Shown here: positions 44,495 to 56,900 of the stretch, in pieces
Position numbering within the stretch: position 1 is the stretch's first letter
Layout: each line of letters starts with the position of its first letter
NCBI GenBank assembly: GCA_018417955.1
Contig: JACTVC010000003.1
Span: 496,001 to 560,000, forward strand
Length of the DNA: 64,000 nt
Direction: 5' to 3'
DNA from: Laccaria trichodermophora
Taxonomy: Eukaryota; Basidiomycota; Agaricomycetes; Agaricales; Hydnangiaceae
The notes under the pieces: model-generated
Seen by the model: the letters and a program-made list of their open reading frames with translations, nothing else
Database searches by the model: none
Told to the model about the DNA's origin: nothing
Position numbers and translations under genes: made by a program

Positions 44495-46755
44495 CAGTGT
44501 TGTCTTGACCTGTTTGACTCTGTCAAAAAAAAGGTCAAGTCAAAGGGTCAGTCAAGAATTGACCAGGTCAGTCAAAAAAGGTCAAGGGGTCAATGTCATG
44601 CAAAAGTCACATTGACTATGATGACATAAATGTAATTCAGGACAACGTAGTACCTCGTAGTACAACTTGTACAAGTGTCAAGACAAGCACAGCAATAATG
44701 ATATTGGACACTGAAGGGGTACCGAATATGCTAGCTCAAAGTGGGAGGGCATGAGTGCTGAAGCACTGAAATCTGTAAGCTGTCATGCCCTCAAAGTCGC
44801 ATCTGTGGAACCACTCCAAGTCTCCAACATAAATTTCCAGAACAAACACACACATGCTAACAAATATTGTGTCGGTGTGTACATCCGAGCTAGTCAATCC
44901 ACGACGGTGCACAAGGGGGCTCTGGCATTGAAAAAAAAGACCCAGGGTCGATTTTTTTTTTTCCTCAACTTTAGGTGGACTAACTAACTACGTAATCAGG
45001 CACATGTCCAAATATGGTAATACTACGTCATCTGCAGCTTCTTTTCCCTCTTCCTTGAGCACACGTCGTGCAGACCCTGTTTCGAGGTTCCTGCTCAAGT
45101 GATACGCACTGCAGGTGGTACTGATAATAAAATGTAAGTAAGATCAAGTGTGACATGATGGAATTGAATAGTAAATACCCATTGCGTTTCACAGCCATTC
45201 TTTTTACACAGCAAGGCACCCTCCGATGATGGTGCTACTACTAGACCACAAAGGCACTCGTTGAGCACGTCAATTTCTGCCTGTCGCGGAATCCTTTTTC
45301 ATTTCGATTGTCCAAAGTCATCGGAATTGTCAGGTTCAACTTCTGCAGCGATGGCAACTTGAACTTGAGGAACAAGCGAAACAGAAGCTTTACTACTTGC
45401 CTGAGATTGTGTCGCAGGTTCCATTTTTGTGTCGTAGATTTGAAAATTGTTTGTGTGATTTGTGATAAGATGACTTTTGGTTGCATAAGCGTGTTTATGT
45501 ACTTAGATACAGCCAAAACTACTGGTATTTGAACTCTACGACACTGAATAACATGCCTGGAGGTCCAGCTGGGTCCTGGTAAGTTGATATGATGTTCTAT
45601 GACGATTTGTGACCTTAGTTGTCGAGGCTTCCAATTTTTTTTTTTTTCGGACCAACACTTGGACTAACTAACCGGGTTCCGGTCCGGCATTCTATTGCCG
45701 GAGCCCCCTTGACGGCGCACTCGATAGCTCTTGCCGACCTTTTTTAGTATATCCCGAAGCTTCAACTGCAAAGTCGGAAAAAGGGTTGGTAAGTATTCTA
45801 TTGAATTCGAGGTAGCTACTTTATACTGAAGACATTTCTCGTACTTTAAAACTGAGTCTACCTTGAGTCTATGTAACGAATCTCTGCAAGTGTAAGTATG
45901 AGGCACCCTCTCGGCCCGCGCTTTCCGTTATCCCACGAAAGCTCTTGACCCAGGTCAGTCAAGAATTAGTCTAGGTTCACGTGTGGGGTCCGAACCGTGG
46001 TACAGATATTCGGTATCAGTTGACACACGTGCCGACCACTCAATGCCAAATAGCACGCTCGCGTCAACTAATTAGCAGTTTATTACGCGTCTGCAGCCTT
46101 ACTTTTTCATCTGTCATTTACACAATCCGTTCTACCCTCCATATTCTGTGATTTGACTATGTAAGTTTGTCGTGTTTCGTTTGGCGGGGCGTGTATTGCC
46201 GTAGCGTGGCTGGTGTTGCACCTGGAGTGGAACTCAAAGCTGTACTTGGACGCTTTTTCGATGGACCCGATGATGCGGATGGCAAGTTTTCGTCTTGGTC
46301 TTCTCGAGATCGTTTCTTGGTTGTGCGGTGTCGAGAATTGCATGGTGTCAATGGAGTTTCGAGGATAGATTGGAGTATGGATGGCGTGGCGTGATTGGAT
46401 GGTGTTGGAGTAGCTGGCGCGGTCGATCCAAGCCTGAATGTGGTGAACATGAGCAGCGCGTTCGTGGTGATAAGCAAGACTGAAGTCAGGTGGGCACGCG
46501 GTGGCTGTGATATATCGCCTTATAAGGCAATAGTTGACAACCTTGAATTTGAATGTGGGTACCACGGTTTGATGGGCGCGCGTGAAATCAGACCATATAT
46601 CACTGTCGAGTCTCGACCTCCCTTCCCCTTAAAAGAGACAAACGTGATATTTATAGGGCTGACTACGGGAGACTAGTCAAGAATCTTGACTTGACCCCCC
46701 TTTTTTGACTGACCCTTTGACTGACCCGGTCAGACCCGGGTCAATGACAACACTG
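44495..46755. mobile_element. hAT-like DNA transposon with perfect 8-bp target duplication, non-autonomous
   Basis: 2261-bp element. Left end CAGTGTTGTCTTGACC, right end GGGTCAATGACAACACTG, i.e. inverted ends starting CAGTGTTGTC. It is flanked by ATTCTCCC at 44487-44494 and again at 46756-46763. CAGTG-type ends with 8-bp duplications are diagnostic of hAT elements. Both subterminal regions are dense in GTCA/TGAC motifs. No hAT transposase (BED finger, dimerisation domain) is seen. It contains R1 copy 2 (about 44,928-45,100) and a minus-strand open frame at 46,157-46,477. Confidence 0.85.
46157..46477 (-). CDS. Hypothetical basic/Ser-Pro-rich ORF inside the hAT-like element
   Basis: 106 codons. 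Contains TPSILQSILETPLTP, then KKRSREDQDENLPSASS, SKKRPSTALSSTP and YTPRQTKHDKL, with several TP/SP sites and KKR patches that look like a nuclear, phosphorylated protein tail. It does not resemble a transposase. It may be a host gene piece carried by the transposon. An overlapping frame (46,107-46,565) is also open, so coding status is unsure. Confidence 0.35.
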   Translation of the reverse strand: MLITTNALLMFTTFRLGSTAPATPTPSNHATPSILQSILETPLTPCNSRHRTTKKRSREDQDENLPSASSGPSKKRPSTALSSTPGATPATLRQYTPRQTKHDKLT

Positions 46756-46763
46756 ATTCTCCC

Positions 46764-47270
46764 TGTCTAGTTATCAACTGTCTATCGACGTATTTTCACA
46801 TCGATAGACCCATTTCAAAAACCTAGCGCTCAGCGTTTTTGTGTAGTTGTGGAGCGCGTCCGAAGGTGATGCGTATGAACCCCTCATTCGCTCTCACAGT
46901 CTTTTGTGAATCATTTCTCACCTAAAAGTTTGACAGGGAACAGCCTCAGATGGGCTCTGTATCATGTAGGCCTGCACAGGCTACCTCTGAATGTGGGTCG
47001 GTCCTGCAAGTCTTGTTCATCGGCCTCCTTGACATGCCGAAACGTCATATTCTCAAAACGGGACCCGGGTTTCGATATATCATATCGAAATGTTAACTGT
47101 AAGCTGCTTTCAGGATAAGCGTTCCGAGGCGGCGTCACTTATCTGTCTCCACTGTCCATGTGAGTACTTTCTCCATTAATCATACCTTCACTGACCTGTC
47201 GACAGCACCAAAAGCAAGTTATATCTTTACTTCCGACGCGCCTCCCCCAATCCTCTCGCTTTGTACTACT
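46764..47270. other. Upstream region of the lodA-like gene
   Basis: No gene recognised. Between the hAT-like element's right target duplication and the lodA-like start, so it probably holds that gene's promoter. Confidence 0.4.
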
Positions 47271-49763
47271 ATGCCGCGTCTACATATTCTCGGCGACCCC
47301 AGCACGGCCGCTCACTACCTACCAGTTGACCACAACAAGATCGTCCGCCTGGAGATTTTCCCGCCCATCGGTATGGCACGTGTCGGAGACTCTGAAATCG
47401 AATGCTTCCTCGCCCCGGAGGTGCCTGGTCGCACCTACCCTTCCAACGGCCTACGCGTGCGTCCGAATGGCCAGGTGTGTTCCTCTTTGTTCCCTCGCCC
47501 CCAACATACTCAATCACACGTTCCCCAGGAGTTCAAGTTTCGGGACGCTCACCAGAGGCTCAGACGCCAGGTCAATCCATTCCATGGACATGAAAGGTTA
47601 CATGCCATTGACAATTTGGTATTGATCAGGCCGTCCGCTTTCGCGTCTATGCGTACGATGCCCATGACAAACTCCTTGGCGAAGTTAACAGCGAGAACGG
47701 GTACATTCTGAACTGGACCGTGCAAGTCGCGAACAAAAAGGCGGCAAACTACGTACACCAGCGCGGAGATATTTGACCGCCTCACCACCCGCGTTATCTT
47801 CACTCTCATAAGTTCACACTCGTCCTCATAGGCTACTTCGATCCACACGAAACCGCTTTGCGCAACTCAAAAATCCAACCGGATGTGCGCACCCCATTCC
47901 TTCTCGAAAAACGTAGCGCCTTGAATTTATTACTCACCAGCTAAACCTCGAAGACCGCTCCCTCCTTATTGTTGCAGACGAGGGAACCATAGCGTCAACA
48001 GATCCCCTGAACACCTTTGTTCTGCTCAATAAGGGCACCTTTCAGGGATCACGCGTGGAGCTCGCACAGCTTCAGTGTGATACCCGTGGCCGTTTAGTCT
48101 TTGTACCTGGTAAAGGAGAAGCCCGTTCTATCGCAAATCCTTCCAAGCCCCAGCCACCCATTATTTCTGCAATGGACAGCTCCAATTGGATTTGCGATGG
48201 GCAGGTGAAGGTCGTGGTGACAAGGGCCAGGACTGATCACAAGTGATTACTTTGCTCTTCGCTGTTGGTTCTTTGAATCTGAAAGGACTTTTATAGAGTC
48301 GGCGAGTTAGGACGTCCAGCTACGGTCCTCAGTGCACCACCCAACTTTGCTTGGGGCATCAACGCGCCTACTACATTGTACAATACGATCGAAAACATTT
48401 ATCGCGAGGAAGGACACCCACTCGTTCCCAGACCTACCGTTCACAACCTGGACTTTTGGAAACACATCTGGCCGGTTTTACTTTCCGCTTCTTCATTGTC
48501 ATGGACCAACAACCAAGCTTTCCAAGGACATGGTACATCGAGTCCAATCCAATGTGCCAGTGAAAAGTTTACTCAAGAAAAAAAAAAACAGGTGTATCCA
48601 GCAATGGACATTACAATTTTTGGCAGGTCCTCGAGTTGTTTGTAGGTGATGCAGGGGAGGACTTGGAACTCATAAACAAGAGGAAACATTTCAAGTCCCA
48701 TATCTTCGAAAAACTCCGGAAACCACTGAACCGACATAATCCTGATCAACTCCAAGCAGACACAAGGTACATGCCACGCCTTTCCGGTGACGCTGGTAAG
48801 TCCTGCCCAGTACCCAGCCTCCGACGTGGTACATGAAAAGCAAAAATGACGACCACAACTGCGTTTAGGTGAACTGCCAGAGCCAGGTACTTTCACAAGC
48901 AACCTACAACCCGACGCCCGGAAGTTCGCTGCACTCACCAAGCTCCAGCACGACCGTTTCCGGATATGGACAAATGACGATACGTTCCATCTCCCCGCCG
49001 ATGGAGTCCTTCCCATTCCCCGAGAACGTCTCGAAGATGTCGACTTGAAGGATCAGACGGGGGAGCTTACGCGCGCGATTTTGGAGACAGCCATCGGAGA
49101 TCCGCTTTATCCTGGTATTGAGATGTATTGGATTGCGAAATTGAACACGACCGTGAGTCCCGTTCCGCTGATACCCTTTTATGTAGGAATAATATTGACG
49201 ACGATTGTTGGCACAGTACGACACGAACCATGCCGTCCTGATCAATCCTCCCTTCAGGATCAACACAAACACCATTCTCCCTGGGCATCTCACGCGAGGG
49301 CTTAGTCTGCCCTGGCAGTGCGACTTTGATTTGTGCAAAACACACTGGTAAGTACGGCGAATTTTTGTGGTGTCCGCTCTGAGCCTCTCTAACCCCTCCA
49401 CAAGGTGGCCCTCCGTTCGCCCAGACGATATCGTGCCAAAAGTAGTCTTCCACGCTACCGTCCAAGGGTCCAACAACAAGACGGACTTTGACACGGCTAT
49501 AACTGCACGAACCAAGTGGACGCGAGGACTTCGTGATACGGGTGAGGTTTCTCCGATTGTTTTCATGCTCCCTGCCTATTTTTGTCTCATGATTATCAAT
49601 TGTAGTCATTGTCACACCTACCCAGGAAGACTGGCCGGGGAGCGATGATATGGTCAGGTACTGGAAGTACCTTGGTGTGGTGAGGAAAACTCGAAATGCG
49701 TTCACAGATCGCCATGGTTGGCAGCATAGTGCGTTCCTTGAAGATGAACGTGTATGGATGTAA
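47271..49763 (+). CDS. LodA/GoxA-like quinoprotein amino-acid oxidase
   Basis: Oxidase of the LodA family, whose bacterial members oxidise lysine or glycine, release hydrogen peroxide and use a peptide-derived cysteine tryptophylquinone. The ATG at 47271 gives MPRLHILGDPS, then the family N-terminal signature IFPPIGMARVGDSEIE and LAPEVPG. Later exons: VRFRVYAYDAHDKLLGEVNS, NWTVQVANKKAANY, PDRLEFITHQLNLEDRSLLIV, GTFQGSRVELAQLQCDTRGR, APPNFAWGINAPTTLYN, RYMPRLSGDAG, then GLSLPWQCDFDLC and HWWPSVRPD, which is the conserved C-terminal core likely to include the cofactor tryptophan. Ends DERVWM, stop 49761-49763. About eight or nine introns. The intron between IQPD and RLEF seems only about 32 nt, so that junction needs care. 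Convergent with the lodB-like gene 300 bp downstream. Exact substrate unknown. Confidence 0.85.
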
Positions 49764-50069
49764 GGCCCGGAGACAACTGTCATTGTGATTCTGTGTTGGC
49801 AGCTGGTAGCGAAGTATGTGTATCGTGATTTTGTTGTGTACAATAACCCCAATGCAATGTCGTTGTCCTCTATGCCTTGATTTTCTTGTTCCTAGGTTGT
49901 TTCACGTCATCCTCACCAGAATCCGCAATAAATTTATATTGCTGTACAGACTTGGTAACGGCTGGCTTCGGGTACGAAGAGTCTAAGTCACCACTGCGAC
50001 AGCCTCGAACGTAAGTGGCCTGGGACGGGAGACAGAAGGGGCAGATGGACTGTCCGTTTGGAAAGTCAT

Positions 50070-51424
50070 CTACAACTGTCTTTTCGCCCAAAATCCCCCG
50101 TCAAATCGTGCAAGACCATAATATTGTTTCTTCTCGTTTTCATATTGTTGGGCAAGGGCAGCGTAGTAATCGGGAATGCTAGATATTTCGTCAGATCCAG
50201 CACCTTCCGATGAGTCCATTATAATTCGTTTGGCCAGTTCCTCCCCAATGAAGCAACCTGCGTTCAATGCAGTGATCATGCCTTGCGAAGATAGAGGGTC
50301 AAACGCCATGGCTGCGTCTCCCACAGCACACCAGTGTTCCGTCTCATCGCAGATCGGATCCAAAACTGATGAATTAGCCGACGCGGAGCGGGGGAACTTC
50401 ATCCCAGGAAAGAAGTCGTGGTGGTGCGTCGTGATAATCGACGAGATATAGTGGGTGTGGTTGTGTAAAAGATCAAGGAACCCATCAGTCGTGCGCGCCA
50501 ATTTGGCAGATGGATCATCGTCGTCGGTATGATAGACCACTATCCGCCTGTTGTGTGGGAGGGATGAGGTATACCACCATCCCGATTCGGTAGCCTCGAT
50601 TAGCGTCCGACGGTCTCCGTCGTCTTCTGGGGAAACGAAGAGGGAATAGAAGGCGAGGAGTTTGTCGGTTTTTAGTGTTGTTGCACCTAGCTTCGGATGA
50701 AAGTTGGTCAAGAAAGTCGCTGTGGCGAAACTACGAGTAAAAAGATTACTGATACCTTTCGAGCCAGCGAAGCTTTCCTCCCAGTAGCATCGACCGCCCA
50801 TTTGGAGTAATAACAATTTGTTGTGCCAGTGTCTAGGTGCTTCGTATGCACACACCATACGCCGTCGTGCTTCTCTATGCACACGAACTGCTCCCTCACG
50901 ATTCGGGATGGAAGACTATTATTGTGGTTGGTCTTGTTACATCCTTCCCTCACAGCCTGTCTTAGAGACTCGTCGAACAAGGCGCGGTCAAGGTGCCAGC
51001 CTGAGCCATAAAGACGCGTAAGACTGTATTCTTCGTGGAGCTCCTGCGAGCTCCAAACAGACGCATTTCCCGAACAGCGAGCATGGTCCCCTTGTGCGAT
51101 GTCATGCGATAGGCGGTCTGATAGGGTAGGAGACAGGTATGCGAGGGTCTGAAGGGCAATACCTGGCAGTGATTCGCCAATCTGTTATCATCTGAAATTC
51201 AGACAGCGAAAGTAGGAGAACCGCTGATAGTCGCCTTGAATATGGTTGGATCGGCGTCATCGATCAACAAGACGGAATGGGGCGAGTCGATTCGATGCAG
51301 AGCTAAAGCTGTAGCACAGCCGGCAGGTCCCCCTCCGACGATGATCACTGAAAAAGAATTGATAAAATACTCGTTGAAGCGAGGAAGCGATGATATTACC
51401 GTCATATACTTGCTGAGTGGCCAT
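50070..51424 (-). CDS. LodB-like FAD-dependent oxidoreductase (tryptophan halogenase-like fold)
   Basis: Flavoprotein. Start ATG at 51424: MATQQVYD, then a 51-nt intron (GTAATA...TTTCAG), then VIIVGGGPAGCATALALHR, the FAD-binding Rossmann motif. Then KIGESLPGIALQTLAYL (GES motif), GSGWHLDRALFDESLRQ, KWAVDATGRKASLARK, LGATTLKTDKLLAFYSLFV, ESGWWYTSSLP, WCAVGDAAMAFDPLSSQGM (second FAD motif) and the C-terminal NEKKQYYGLARF. In bacteria LodB is encoded beside LodA and is required to build its tryptophylquinone. The gene here faces lodA tail to tail. The intron after IFK starts GC (GCGACT...ACAG), since no GT fits. About 415 residues, normal for the family. Confidence 0.85.
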
Positions 51425-51917
51425 AGACGCCGGAGATAGAGATGGTCACCAAAGCTGGTGAAGCCTGAGCGCACAGCCTGACAAGTCACGGTCCAGGACT
51501 CAGCGCTTCAAAGCTCCAAGTTCAGCTGCCACAGAACATCACTTCGTGATGTTCGTGTTCGCATCTGCTTCGCACAGCTGAGAGGATGGAATACTGGGCC
51601 ACCGGGTTCGCGTTATTTCTGGCTGTTCGACGCGAATCGTTGGCTGATGCTAGTTCCAAGGGGTACGCAGAAAAAAATCCCCTTGCATGGAGGATTTCAG
51701 CTAAGACTCTCCAAACCAAATAGTGATACACAACGCGACGAGCCTGCACTTTCGTGTTGTCTATTACCAGCCCGATTGACTGCTTAGAATATACACCGTA
51801 TCCAAATGACATCTTTTGGAGAGTACTCGTTAGGACTCAGAAGGAGCCATTCAGGGGTCATTGTCGCGGAAAGGAGACAAATGTATCACTAATATTATCA
51901 TTCTCTGTTTAGCAACC

Positions 51918-53654
51918 ATGTCTAACACTACCACAGGACCTCACTCCGAATCTCCACTCTTGACCTCTCCCAACCTCCCTCCCATCTCCGAAACGGAAGC
52001 CAAAGTGTGGTACTACGGCCTACCCTCCCGCCCAAATTCAATCGCACGCACCGGCAGCGTTCTGTTTAAGCTTGTCCGAAGCTACGACGCAGGCTTCCCA
52101 GATCACCCCGAAACTAAGGAGCTCCGCATCGTAGGCGAGCACAAGATCCAGGATGTCTGGGAGAGCGAGCTAGCTCATAAGATCCACGCTCTGCTCGATG
52201 AAAAACAGGTAGATTGGACTAGCACGGACGTCGTTCGGATAGCGACTATCGATGAACGAGAAGAGTTGAGGAATAGCGTTGTTTTGTGGATTGGTGTTGT
52301 CCCCGAGTCGTTGTCGTATGAGAGGGGTATAGATGTTGCGTTAAGGTGTAAGAGGGTTTTGGTGGATGATTATGGGATTGAGGATGTGGATGTTGAGATA
52401 CGGACGTCGAGCGTTGTCAAGGCCGCTTCAGATGCTAGGCCGAGGATGTTTGAGCCTGCTTTACGTTGCGAGGATAATGAGAAGATGTTGGAGGAAATGG
52501 AGCCGCTTGCTCATACGCTTGGGATACCGATTTGTGGGAGGGATACGCAGGAGGTGGAGGGTACTGCAGGTTTTTTCCTCAATGAGAAAGGTGATGGCGA
52601 GGGCGATGGGGGGAGGCTGTTGCTCGTCACTGCGCGGCATGTTGTTCTCCCTGATCTAGATGCCGATGAAGGCTTTGAGCGCAGGCAGGAGAGGGAGGAG
52701 AGGAAGCCGCGCGACGTTCTGGTGCTCAACGACGCGTCATTCAAGAAACACGTTGCAGCTGTTGAGAAGGCGATCTGGTCGGAAGATTCAACCATCGACT
52801 ACTTGAAAAGGTATCTTGCGAGTTTGCTGAACGAAACTGGTGAGGGTGTGGAGAGAGAACGGAAGGCTTCGCAGAAGGAGGGGGAACAAGCGGAGAAGGC
52901 GGCAGAGCTGTTGACGGATTATCGTGTGGAGGTCTTGCAGCATTGGGCGACTGAAGACAATCGTGTCTTGGGGCATGTGATCTACTCTCCGCCTATGGAC
53001 GTGGATTCTACTTCGGGGTATGCCCGAGATGTCGCTGTTATTGCTGTCGATCCGGACAAGGTGGACCCAGCGAGCTTCCCGGGGAATATGATAGACTTGG
53101 GGGGCGAGCGCAGCCGTATTAATCTTATATTAATGATGCCGCGCAACCCCAAGAACGTGCACCCATACTCCTACTCCTGTTTCTCCAGCAAGTTGGGTCT
53201 AAGGGGGATCGTTCCGGACGAGGAGATGCGCAAACCTGTTGACTACGATGAAGACGGTAATCCGTGCATCGCCGTTCTTATGCGAGGTGCCACCTCGGGG
53301 TTGAAGATCGGTCACGCAAGTAGCATCTTTTCCTACACCCGTGATGATAAAGGGCGGGTATCCAAGCAGTGGCCTATTCTGCCTATACCGAAGGCGAAGT
53401 TACGGGCCAATAGCTATGACCGCCGGTGTACTACGTTTGGGAAGGTGGGTGATTCGGGGGCGGTGGTTGTTGATGCTGTAGGGAGGGTTGGCGGGATTGT
53501 TGCGTGCGGTGCGGGTGATAGGAAGTGCGAGTTTGATGTTACCTATGTTACACCTGTTGGAGCTGTGCTGGAGTTTGTAAAGGCGGGTAAGGGGCTTGAT
53601 GAGGTGAAGATGAGGGAGGGGCCGGATGAGAAAACATTGAGAAAGCTATTTTAG
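51918..53654 (+). CDS. Trypsin-fold serine protease-like protein, intronless
   Basis: Single exon, ATG 51918 (MSNTTTGPHSE), 578 residues. The first 200 residues form an uncharacterised region common in Agaricomycete proteins (AKVWYYGLPSRPNSIARTGS). A trypsin-like fold follows: GTAGFFL, His motif VTARHVVLP (about residue 240), Asp motif ARDVAVIAVD (about residue 375) and Ser motif KVGDSGAVVVDAVGRVGGIV (about residues 513-532). A charged helical insert (RERKASQKEGEQAEK) lies between the His and Asp motifs. No signal peptide, so probably intracellular. The triad looks complete. The neighbours do not suggest a pathway. Confidence 0.8.
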   Translation: MSNTTTGPHSESPLLTSPNLPPISETEAKVWYYGLPSRPNSIARTGSVLFKLVRSYDAGFPDHPETKELRIVGEHKIQDVWESELAHKIHALLDEKQVDWTSTDVVRIATIDEREELRNSVVLWIGVVPESLSYERGIDVALRCKRVLVDDYGIEDVDVEIRTSSVVKAASDARPRMFEPALRCEDNEKMLEEMEPLAHTLGIPICGRDTQEVEGTAGFFLNEKGDGEGDGGRLLLVTARHVVLPDLDADEGFERRQEREERKPRDVLVLNDASFKKHVAAVEKAIWSEDSTIDYLKRYLASLLNETGEGVERERKASQKEGEQAEKAAELLTDYRVEVLQHWATEDNRVLGHVIYSPPMDVDSTSGYARDVAVIAVDPDKVDPASFPGNMIDLGGERSRINLILMMPRNPKNVHPYSYSCFSSKLGLRGIVPDEEMRKPVDYDEDGNPCIAVLMRGATSGLKIGHASSIFSYTRDDKGRVSKQWPILPIPKAKLRANSYDRRCTTFGKVGDSGAVVVDAVGRVGGIVACGAGDRKCEFDVTYVTPVGAVLEFVKAGKGLDEVKMREGPDEKTLRKLF

Positions 53655-53948
53655 AGTAGAGGAAGAGTTTGAATCTGTATCAAAACATAAAGACGTTTGG
53701 TCCAATGCGGCTCCAAAACGCGGTCACGTGTCAGCTGCTAGCGACGATTCAGCAACGGAACAACAACTTGTCAACAACGGTTGAGTACTCTGGATCTGAC
53801 TCCCCCGGTTCAGCTTGAGGCGCAAACTTCTATATTTCCTGCCGGTTCTGACCACCTCCAGAATCCAGGTGTACGTATATCATTCCATTATACATATCCT
53901 TTAGGCACCTTCATTTTGTCCATTACTAGCCTTATTGACATGATTAAG

Positions 53949-56900
53949 TCAAGAATTAAATAAGGTCTTCATCGCGAAGATGCCAACAGTGATCACAAAA
54001 AACCAAACAGTAAAGCTCCAGCATGCACCATTCTCCAATGCCCTCCGATCCGCCTCATCCTCTTCCTGAAACTCCCTTGCCAATTGTAAGAGGCGAAATT
54101 CCCTTTCTCTTGCTTCTCTCATCCATTCTCCCCTTTGGCGCACCTCCTTTTGATGTGCATCCTGTTCCCTCTGTCGTCGAGCCTCCACTTCCTCGGCCTG
54201 AGCTCGTGCCAAAGCCTGCAAGCGTTGTATCTCCCGTTCTCGTTGTTGCCCCTCTAATTGTTGGCGTCGAAGTTCCCTTTCTCTCGCAGCTCGAGCTTCC
54301 CTCATGCGTGCTTCTCTTTGGCTTGCTTCCTCCCTTTGGCGTACCTCTTCTTTTTGACGTGCTTCCTCCCTCCGGCGCCGTGCCTCTTGGATACGCATAT
54401 TCATCTCTTCCCTCTGCCGTTGAGCCTCAGCCTCAGCCTGTTCCGCAGCCTGCAAGCGTTGTATCTCCTGTTCTCGTTGTTGTCTCTCCAACTGTTGCCG
54501 TTGAAGCTCCCTCTCACTGACAGCTTGAGCTTCTCTCATCCGTTCTTCTCTTTGTCGTGCCTCCTCCCTTTGTCGTGCCTCCTCCCTTTGTCGTGCCTCC
54601 TCCTTTTGTCGTGCCTCCTCCCTTTGTCGCGCCTCCTCCTTTTCACATGCCTCTTTCCTCTGGCGTGCCTCTTGGATAAGCATATTCGTCACCTCTCTCA
54701 GTCGTTGAGACTCTGCATACTGTCGTCGGCGACTCTCCGCCTCAACCTGAGCCAGTTCCACAGCACGCAAGCGTTGTATCTCTGTTTGCTCCAGCACAGC
54801 AGCCTGTCTCTGTTGTTCGCGTTCTCGTCGCTCGCCCTCCGCCTTCTCCGCGGCTAAAAGCTGGGAGTTCTTTGGTTTCTCCAAGACCGGCTCTGGCGGT
54901 TCGTCATGCGTGTGCGCACAAATCGTTTCTGGAGTAAAGATGCCCATGCACTTCCAACAAAGGTGAACACCACATCTACACGTCAAGTGGTTGGATCCCT
55001 CTGCCTTCTCGATCCAGATGCCACAGGCAGGGCATTTCTTGATGCTATGAGCAGAAGCCCAACCGTCGGTGAACCACTTCTGTTCAGTTGTGGGGTTATA
55101 ACGCATCCGTTGTAAACAAGTCATTCCCTCGTGGGATTCGCCCTGGCAGGAAGAACAGATCGTCGAGAAACAAGCGGGACATTGCAGGATATGTTTTAAG
55201 TCCCTCGAGTAAATCTGATAGCAATCCGGAGTTGTGCAGTATCCAAATTCCCGCGGATGTTGTTCGAGATGGGACAGAAAAGCAACCTCAACGAGTCGAT
55301 TGAATCGTTGCGCTGTCAGGAACTTCTTGATGAGAGGAATTGATAATGGCGTCCTGCAAGCGGCGTTGTTGCCCACACAAACGAGCGGGAATTTCCTTAT
55401 GTTCGCCGCCCATTCCAGATAATGCCAAAGGCAGGCTGTGCAATACGAATGCCCACAGCCAAGGTTTTCGGGGTAGGAAATGGTATCGTAGCAGAAGGAA
55501 CAGGTATCTGCATGGCCTGGGTTGGAGCCGGGGTTCAACAGAGATTCATCCATGACCCGCTTTAGGTGATGGTGAGCATCGTCTCCACCCTTGATCGTCA
55601 ACCTCCAAGGAGCGCAATCTAAGGAGACGTTGTCACTTCCAATGACTTCCTGCAACAAGCCCAAGCCACGTGTCAGGAAATATTGAGCGGATTGCTGCGT
55701 CAACGGCATAACCTGCTCCACAAGGGCGAGTCTCTCAATCTCTTCCTTGATCATCTCCTTAGCTTTGACCAGCATCTCCGTGTCCCCGTAAACTCTTAAC
55801 GTTTGAACCTTCTGGTTGCTCAGAACGTAAGCACCTGACGTGTCGTGGACCTGCTGTAAGAACTTGAACCCGGCATTTGTAGAAAAAGACCGATCCCAGT
55901 AGCTAGGATCCAAACGCTCCCCAGCAGCAAGGCGTTCAACTCGAACTTTGAGGGTGCCAACTGCCTTCATGTCATTCCCTTCAACCAAGATAACAACACG
56001 GCCATCCCACTGGCAGCGCTCGTTGACGTGAACGCACGCCATTCCCTTTCCTTTCTCTTGAACGAGTGAGTCCCATTGTCGTTGCTGGGAATGATACTGT
56101 TCACGCGGAATGTCGATGACAAATCGATGGGCTTTGGGAAGGAAGGCGTGAATGTAAGGATAATTATCCTGTAGCCTGCGGTTGTCCAAAGAATCGCAGG
56201 CAAACTTTGCTTCCTCCCAGGTGTTGAATTGAATCTCGACTCGGATGGTGGAATTGAGGGTTAAGCTGGAAAGACACGCAAATGTCCCTCGAATGGCACC
56301 CGGAAGACCCTCGAGATGCTTACGGAGGAACTCGATGAACCCTTCAAGGATGTATATTGGAGAATTGACAACATGGAGGGAAGACGTTCCAGAGAACGCC
56401 TCAACTTCGGTTATTGGCACATTTAAAGGAAGGTTCATAATCTTGACGGAAGGGAGGTTGCTTTCGCGCCAGTTGTGGGTCGTTGGGGGCTGGGTATTCA
56501 GAACGGCTCTTACCCAGCACCCGCCCAACATCTTGCCATCAAGCTCCTTGGCCTTGGCTTTCGCGACTTCCAGTGTGGGGTAAGTGGCGATCGCCAATGT
56601 GGAAGAAACCCGCCAGTAGACGGTCAGGGTATTGGTGTTGTGCGATGAAAGGACCATAGATTCTCCGGACGCAATTGGGCCAACTTCGAACCGCAGGCGC
56701 TGACCTTGGAAATCGATGGTGCGGTCCGGGCCAAAGATGGGAGCCTGGTCCGCCCCTAACAAAAAAATGGCATCACCATTGGGCCGTGTTTCCTCGAGGA
56801 AAACATTTTCGGGATTGACGCCCAGTTGTGTGAAAACTGCGGCCACCTCATGAGGATTGGCGTTACAAGAAAGGTCTTTCACCACAACTCGGCGTAGGTC

